DNA of 64,000 nucleotides from Symmetrospora coprosmae (Eukaryota; Basidiomycota; Cystobasidiomycetes; Symmetrosporaceae). The stretch's first letter is position 1, and every line of letters begins with the position of its first letter. Below, one piece after another: positions 58,823 to 64,000 of this stretch. The position numbers were made by a program, and so were the translations under genes. The stretch spans positions 62,001 to 126,000 of the forward strand of contig VUYT01000035.1 in assembly GCA_008802785.1 (NCBI GenBank), given 5' to 3'. Under the pieces are notes generated by a model. That model searched no databases, was not told the origin of the DNA, and worked only from the letters and a program-made list of their open reading frames with translations.

Positions 58823-60631
58823 ATGGTCGTCTTCGAGCAGCTCCCCGACGAAGATCATCTCGCTGGCTGTGGAACAGATGTCCTTCGCAGCCAAGAATCA
58901 TTCCTCGCTCACGTCAAAGCGCATGGATGCGCTCACTGTGAGTTATAGGCTGCATGAGGCGCTTATCTGCGCTCGCGCGCGCTCGCTGATGCTGATGACC
59001 TCCTTTGCGCGGTCACAGCGGCCCGCCCTTTTCCACACTCTCGACTCATCGCGCTGGGACAGCATCAGATTTGATGCCTTCCTTGCAGCAGTGCGCCTTG
59101 CTACACTTCAGGCTGTGACGCACATCAGCGTGGCGTACTCCCTCGACTCTGAGACCCAGGCCCGAGCTGAGGCAGCCGAGCAGAAGGGCATCCGCAGCCG
59201 CACGCTCGTACTCTCTGCGCAACCGAAGTCCTTGACTCTGCGTCTCGATCTACCTCATCATCCGGATCACGGGGGCACTCTCACCCATTCCTGCCCTGCG
59301 AATCAGGCGGTTCTGCGCTACTGCTCCGAGACCTTGCATATCGCCGACCCGAAGACTGCAATCCATATCCACCTGCAGTTTCCCTTCCTCAAGCGCCGAG
59401 ACTCGGCCGCTTGTGCAGCTGCGCTGAACCAGCTAGAAGGAGCCTTAAACAGGCGTCAGGGTCTGCGCTGGAGTGTCACTGGTGAATGGGCTATGGAGGA
59501 GGCAGCGGACAGCGCGGCATTCGCGCAGGCGGCCAAGATGATCGCCCACACCAGGCCCGATGCGCTCCATTTCGATACGCATCGCCGAAGCTGCGAGCAG
59601 AAATTGCTGTACCTCTTTACCGATAACGCCGCGTCCAACGAACAAGCCTCGTCCTATGTCACTTCGCTGCGCGCCAGCAAGCCCGAGAGTTCCACATACT
59701 CCACGATCAGCGAGCTCAGACTGAGCATCTTCCTGGAGTGGCACAGTGAAGCGCTTCGAAGCTACTTTCCCAGCCTCCGAAGCCTCTCGATCGTCACAGA
59801 TGACGGGAATGCGCTCGAGTACATCGAAGCGCCCGCCCTTCAGCGACTGTCACTCAATCTCGATGGGTGCCGCGGAATTCTGCTGCCAAGTCGCATATTC
59901 ACTGCGTATCCGTGTCTGGCGTATTTGGAGCTTCAATATTCCGTCGAATCGGATGATGAGCTCACCCGCCTTGCCTCAGCATGCAGCCTGCACAGATGTA
60001 GACTGGAGCTGGACGCAAGCCAGGGTTACGACGATCTGCCGAACATGTTGCGGTGCCTTGAAGCGCTTCCCGAACACTTCAGCAAAATCCTACTCATTTG
60101 CGAGTTCGCACACTGGGACGAGCGCGAGCATGCTGCCTTGCAGGCGCTATCAGGACTGCCTTTCACGAAGCTCATCTACCTGGAGTTTCACTTCTCTCAT
60201 TGGTCAGAAGATGGCGAAGCTGCGGACCGGGACGCCATCGATTGCGAGCGCATGCTGGGGACAACATACTCGCGCAACGCTCTTTCACTATTGCAGAAGA
60301 ATCACTTCCCGGAGTTGAAGACGCTTCGACTGATCACTGTTGTCGAATCGTATGCATATGCAATGGATCTGGCAGTCTACATCAAGTACGCCGATTTACC
60401 AAGGTTGGAGGAGATTGAACTCGACCTTAGGCTGCCTGACGATTCTGAGGACGAGGAGATTCAAGCAGACTCGTATGAAGCGTGTGCGATCAGGTGAGTT
60501 CCACTATCTGGTAGCAAGAGGGCACGTTGGTGTGAGAGATTGACATGGCTCCACCCAGATGTCTGCGAGCCGTCTGTGCCGCAAAGGGTATTTACTTGGC
60601 CGATTGCAACAGACAGAGCAGAGCAGTATAG
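58823..60631 (+). CDS. F-box/LRR-like protein, copy 2
   Basis: The ATG at 58823 begins VVFEQLPDE as in copy 1. One extra A at about 58850 (GACGAAGATC versus GACGAGATC) then shifts the frame, so the long open frame is not in frame with this ATG. The long frame runs IISLAVEQMSFAAKNHSSLT and onward; it splices out 58938-59018 and ends through a short last exon (60559-60631). It codes about 545 residues with scattered LRR-like strands (SELRLSIFLEW, FPSLRSLSIVTDD, LQRLSLNLDG, FPELKTLRLITVVESYAYAM). Start options are the in-frame ATG at 58878, which would lose most of the F-box, or a sequence error. If functional, it would act as an SCF substrate receptor. The family is loosely defined. Confidence 0.65.
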
Positions 60632-60731
60632 ACGGTCTGTCCATTCTCGTTCCTCCCTGTCGTATCGAATAACACTCGAAGCCATTTTTGCGCAAGGGTG
60701 TCACGTACATGAGGCTGACGAGCAAGCCGCG

Positions 60732-62109
60732 TTATCTACGATTTTCCACCAGAGGCGGCAAGTCCTGACTTAGCTCCGCAAACCTCCTCCTCTCCTCGTC
60801 CGGCATATCATACGTGTGCCTCCCTCCTTCTGGGAACTTGCGCGCCTTGACGTCCGCTACGTAGGCCTCTATCGCTTTCGGGATAGTCTCGCCGAGGTTG
60901 GCGTACGTCTTGCAGAACTTGGGGACGCGAGAGGTGACGCCGAGCATGTCGGGCTGGACGAGAACTTGTCCGCCGCATGCGGACGTCGCTCCGATGCCTG
61001 TGTGAAAGTGCGGTCAGTGCTGGCCGCTGAAGCGTAGTATTGTGCAGGTAGTACCGCACCAATAATCGGGATCTTCAGATCCTTAGCCATGAAGTCTGCC
61101 ACGGGTGCTGGGACCGCTTCGAGGAGGATCGCAAAAGCCCCCGCAGCTTGGAGCGCTCTTGCATCCTGCACTATCCGCAGAGCCGACTCTGCCGTTTTAC
61201 CCTGTATCCTGAAGCCAGAGAGGGCGGATACGCGCTGCGGGGTGAGGCCCACATGGCCCATGACGGGCACGCCGATGTCGACGAGCCGCGTGACGAGCGG
61301 AAGGACGTCTTTGCCTCCCTCGATCTTGACGGCCTCCATCCCTCCTTCCCGCATGAGGCGGAGCGCGTTCGTGACGCCGAGCTCGAGGCTCGGCTCGTGG
61401 CTGCCGAACGGCATGTCTGCGAGCAGGAAGGGCGTCTTTGCGCCGCGCGCGACGGAGCGGCAGTGGTACAACATCTCGTCCATCCCAATCTCGGTCGTGC
61501 TGCTGTACCCGCACGACACCATGGCGAGCGAGTCGCCAACGAGACAGATGTCGACCCCGGCTTCTTCGGCGAATCTGCGGGAGGCAAGAGTAGCTCGAAC
61601 GCGTCAGCCCGAAGCATGGTGTGAAGAGGAGGGAGAGCGGCACGCACCGCGCCGTAGGGTAGTCATACGCTGTGATGACGCTGATGGGTGTTTCCGTCAT
61701 GAACATCTGGTGCAGAGCGCGAATCGTGACCTTCTTGCGCGGCTTGGGAGCAGATGATACCGGGGATGATGCATTGCTGCCAGAGGCATACAGAGGCGTG
61801 CTGGCTGTGTGGGCGTGCGGAAGCAGGCATGGTCGTAGTCAGCGAGTGGGCTTGTCAAGCAAGCAACCCAAATTTGGGCGTGCCTGGCAATCACGTACGA
61901 GCGTCTCGGTCAGGCGGCCGCGCACTGTAGTTGCGCCTCTGTATCCGCTTCGAGGAGGATGAGTGGAGATGATTGCTGTGTTGTGGGCTGCTGCTGCTCG
62001 TGCTTGGTGAGCAGAGTGCGACTGCTGGAGTCAGGGCTGGAAAGCGGTGAGACCGCGCGAGCTGGCGGAGGAGGAGCAGAGCGGAGGACGAGGCCGTGGA
62101 GGATGCCAT
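60732..62109 (-). CDS. ECM31: 3-methyl-2-oxobutanoate hydroxymethyltransferase (ketopantoate hydroxymethyltransferase)
   Basis: Four exons (61899-62109, 61648-61804, 61060-61574, 60732-60997) give 382 residues. The first 70 residues are rich in Ser, Arg and Leu without acidic residues until the end, like a mitochondrial targeting peptide. The catalytic body has PISVITAYDYPTARFAEEAG, DICLVGDSLAMVSCGY, FLLADMPFGS, AVKIEGGKDV, VPVMGHVGLTPQRV, FAILLEAVPAPVADF and IIGIGATSACGGQVLVQPDM, the ordered motifs of PanB. The enzyme transfers a hydroxymethyl group from methylene-tetrahydrofolate to 2-oxoisovalerate in pantothenate (vitamin B5) synthesis. The Mg-binding Asp and catalytic Glu motifs (GDSLAM, LLEAVPA) are present. 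It diverges from a small membrane-protein gene. Confidence 0.96.
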
Positions 62110-62480
62110 GTCGTCGACTGGGGAAGGTAGTCACTGCTCGTCGTTGTGCTGCCTTTCTCCGTAAGTCGTATGGGTGTGTGCTATTTATCACGGGGAGCCC
62201 GGCAACTCCGCTGTGCCTGAGTCGGCTCTTGAGTGGCCCGGACAGCAGAGGGAGGAGGGCTGGAAGGGTGAACGGCAATTACAGAGGGTGTCTATCCAGT
62301 GACGGTGATGGTATGTATGTACTGTGCTGTACTTTCCGGAATGGATCGCTATGCAAGCTGAATGCAGTCAACCTCGTGCTGCAGGCTGAGCGCCCGAAAG
62401 TCACGAGGAGCATCTGAGCCGCTCTCACGCTCCCTCATGCATCTCAACCACTACTGCTCTCAGCTTCGACATCAGCAGCA
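62110..62480. promoter_or_regulatory. divergent promoter region, ECM31 and small membrane protein
   Basis: About 370 bp between two outward-facing starts. No specific motif is recognised. Confidence 0.4.
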
Positions 62481-63157
62481 ATGATGATGTGGATATTGCA
62501 CCTGAGCGTTGCACTCCTGTTCAGCCTGCTCGCTGGCCCCGTGCAAGCAAGAGGAGGCAGCCCAGAGACTCGCAAGAAGGTGGCCTCGATGAGCCAGAAG
62601 CACCGCGATACCATCGTGGGCATCACACTCGGCGTCTCCATCCCGCTCCTCCTGGCAACGGTGGTGGCGTGAGTACATTCCCACTCGAGTGTGCGCAGCG
62701 GTACTCCTGCTCACAAGCGATGTCCGCCAGCATCTACAAGTTGCGGCAGAGAAGGCAGCGGGCGCGCCAAGCCCTTCACGACAGCGAGAACGAAGGGACG
62801 GTACACGACGCGAGGACGGTGAGGGCGAGCAAGCTTGCCTGCGTGCGCAAGCATCGCACCTTCTACTTGTGACGCTGACTCGCATGTTGCTGCCTGCCGT
62901 CACTCTAGAGCATGGCCCGCTCGTCCATCGAGAGCAAGGCCACCCTCGTTGACCCGGAACCGCTTCCCGCACTGCCAGAGATGGCCGCAATGTCGCAACA
63001 GCAGGCAGCCTACCTCTACTATTACTCGTACTACTATCCTGCACCAGCAGCAGTAGGACATGCACCAGCACCGTCTGCGCCTGCCGCTCCTCCGCCGCCG
63101 CCGGGAGGTGCAGACCAGCAGCAGCAGGCAGTCCCCGCACCGACGCAGGCACCGTGA
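62481..63157 (+). CDS. small type-I single-pass membrane protein
   Basis: Three exons (62481-62668, 62731-62818, 62909-63157) give 174 residues. The sequence begins with a signal peptide (MMMWILHLSVALLFSLLAGP, then VQA). A basic luminal stretch of about 20 residues follows, then a transmembrane helix (TIVGITLGVSIPLLLATVVA) interrupted by the first intron. The cytosolic side starts IYKLRQRRQRARQ. The rest of the tail has LVDPEPLPALPEM, a Tyr-rich patch (AYLYYYSYYYP) and a Pro/Ala/Gln-rich end. This layout (short ectodomain, helix, basic stop-transfer, disordered tail) is shared by many uncharacterised basidiomycete proteins; no family name is justified. Confidence 0.7.
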
Positions 63158-63490
63158 CAAGGAGACAGGATGGCTATTCCGCCGTGGGTATGTACAAGTG
63201 AAGTGGGGAGTGATCCTATTCTGTAGCCTTATCAGTGTCTGTGCCTATAACCAGTTCTATTGTTGCTTGCGTCATTCAAGCTGGAAGCTCTGTCGGTGGC
63301 AAAAGCCCACTGTGCGCGTCTGTCCGAAGCGTCGCGCGCTCGCGCACGCTGTCTGACGCGGATTCCACTCTCGACGACTTCCGTCAAGGGAGGCTCAAAG
63401 GCTTCCTCAGGGGAACTGCGCGCTGGTCGGCATAAGACTGCACCAGGTTCGTCTAGAGCCAGGCCGACCTTGCAAGACCGTTCGAGCAAC
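63158..63490. other. intergenic region upstream of WLM gene
   Basis: About 330 bp between two plus-strand genes; terminator and promoter are expected. Nothing specific is seen. Confidence 0.4.
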
Positions 63491-64000
63491 ATGCGCCCTC
63501 TGCCGCCCTGGGACCCTCCAGGAGATGTTGGCGAAATCCGCGTCATCACGAAGGATATGCCGAGGCAGGACGAAGCACTTGCACTGCTGCAGAAACTACA
63601 CAGTCTGTGCAAGCCAATCCAGAAGAAGCAGTGCGTCGCCTTTCCTCGGTCTGGACGATCGGCGCTCCTCGGAGCAGGTTGGACGGTATACTATCGCCAC
63701 CTGCTTCGAACCGCGTGTACCGCGTCATTGCTCGGTTGAAAACTAGCCACGCACGTTCTGACGAGTATGTGATCTATCATCCATGTCCGCCCGCTTGGTC
63801 GTCTGTCACCGCTTCCTCAACCTCTGCGTGCAACGATGCTTCGCGCCTCCCGCTCCCTCTACCGACCCTTCGGCACACAGCGGATGGTATCTTCCCACTT
63901 TGCAAGAATTCTTCCCAAAGAACCCCTGCCTGCTCGGGATGAACAGGAACCGCGGACAGGTCATCTACATCCGCCTGCGGCCCGCGCACGACAAGAACAC
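63491..64000 (+). CDS. WLM-domain metalloprotease, Wss1-like (5' part)
   Basis: Two exons are inside the window: 63491-63630 and 63881 to the edge, joined through a GTGCGT donor and CACACAG acceptor (phase 2). The product begins near VGEIRVITKDMPRQDEALAL and LQKLHSLCKPIQKKH, then GWYLPTLQEFFPKNPCLLGM, NRNRGQVIYIRLRP and AHDKN. This is the start of the WLM domain of Wss1/SPRTN-like proteases, which degrade proteins crosslinked to DNA. The HExxH active site normally follows 40-60 residues later and is outside the window. The 250-nt intron is longer than its neighbours. The gene is cut by the window edge. Confidence 0.78.

Overview
The window looks like nuclear DNA of a basidiomycete fungus, most plausibly a smut relative (Ustilaginomycotina, Exobasidiomycetes-like). 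Almost every gene is cut by short introns with GTGAGT/GTAAGT-type donors and YAG acceptors, several with a visible CTAAC branch point. GC content is fairly high and genes are packed on both strands. The conserved fungal genes include RAD6, FCY1, DBP7, conventional kinesin, UDP-galactopyranose mutase, ECM31/panB, COX20 and a copper-fist factor, and two basidiomycete-type hydrophobins are present. Placement below Basidiomycota is inference. I see no transposon, retroelement, viral relic, CRISPR array, rRNA or tRNA gene.

Layout. 0-4.3 kb: two COX20-like genes (minus) flank a monocarboxylate-type MFS transporter (plus). 4.7-10.3 kb: a 1731-codon protein with an Hsp90/sacsin-type ATPase N-terminus and a C-terminal HELAH motif. 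10.5-12.0 kb: a head-to-head hydrophobin pair. 12.4-14.7 kb: RAD6 and a Whi5/Nrm1-like candidate. 14.7-17 kb: a long stretch without a supported gene, upstream of a copper-fist transcription factor (17-19.3 kb). 19.6-24.2 kb: a small unknown gene, cytosine deaminase FCY1, and a 14-exon GIT1-like transporter. 24.7-25.7 kb: a GPI-anchored wall protein. 26.4-31 kb: a 1471-residue MIT-domain protein. 32-36.3 kb: a second MFS transporter convergent with UDP-galactopyranose mutase. 37-43 kb: secreted or surface proteins and one unknown gene. 43.3-46.7 kb: conventional kinesin. 47.5-53 kb: two divergent fungal proteins of unknown role. 53.3-56.5 kb: DBP7 helicase. 56.9-60.6 kb: tandem F-box-like paralogues with damaged frames. 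60.7-62.1 kb: ketopantoate hydroxymethyltransferase. 62.5-63.2 kb: a single-pass membrane protein. From 63.5 kb to the edge: the start of a WLM/Wss1-like protease.

This is mostly housekeeping sequence with a surface and secretion flavour: hydrophobins, two GPI proteins, a Gly/Ser-rich secreted protein, a small secreted Cys protein and galactofuranose synthesis. There is no sign of an operon-like pathway cluster. The most unusual items are the duplicated COX20-like gene with conserved intron phases, the ATPase-zincin fusion, the hydrophobin pair in which one member has lost two cysteines, first coding exons consisting of ATG alone in two unrelated genes, and the decaying F-box pair. Exon coordinates were derived by hand from splice signals and reading-frame continuity; for most genes the summed exon lengths are a multiple of three. 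Individual boundaries may still be off by a base.
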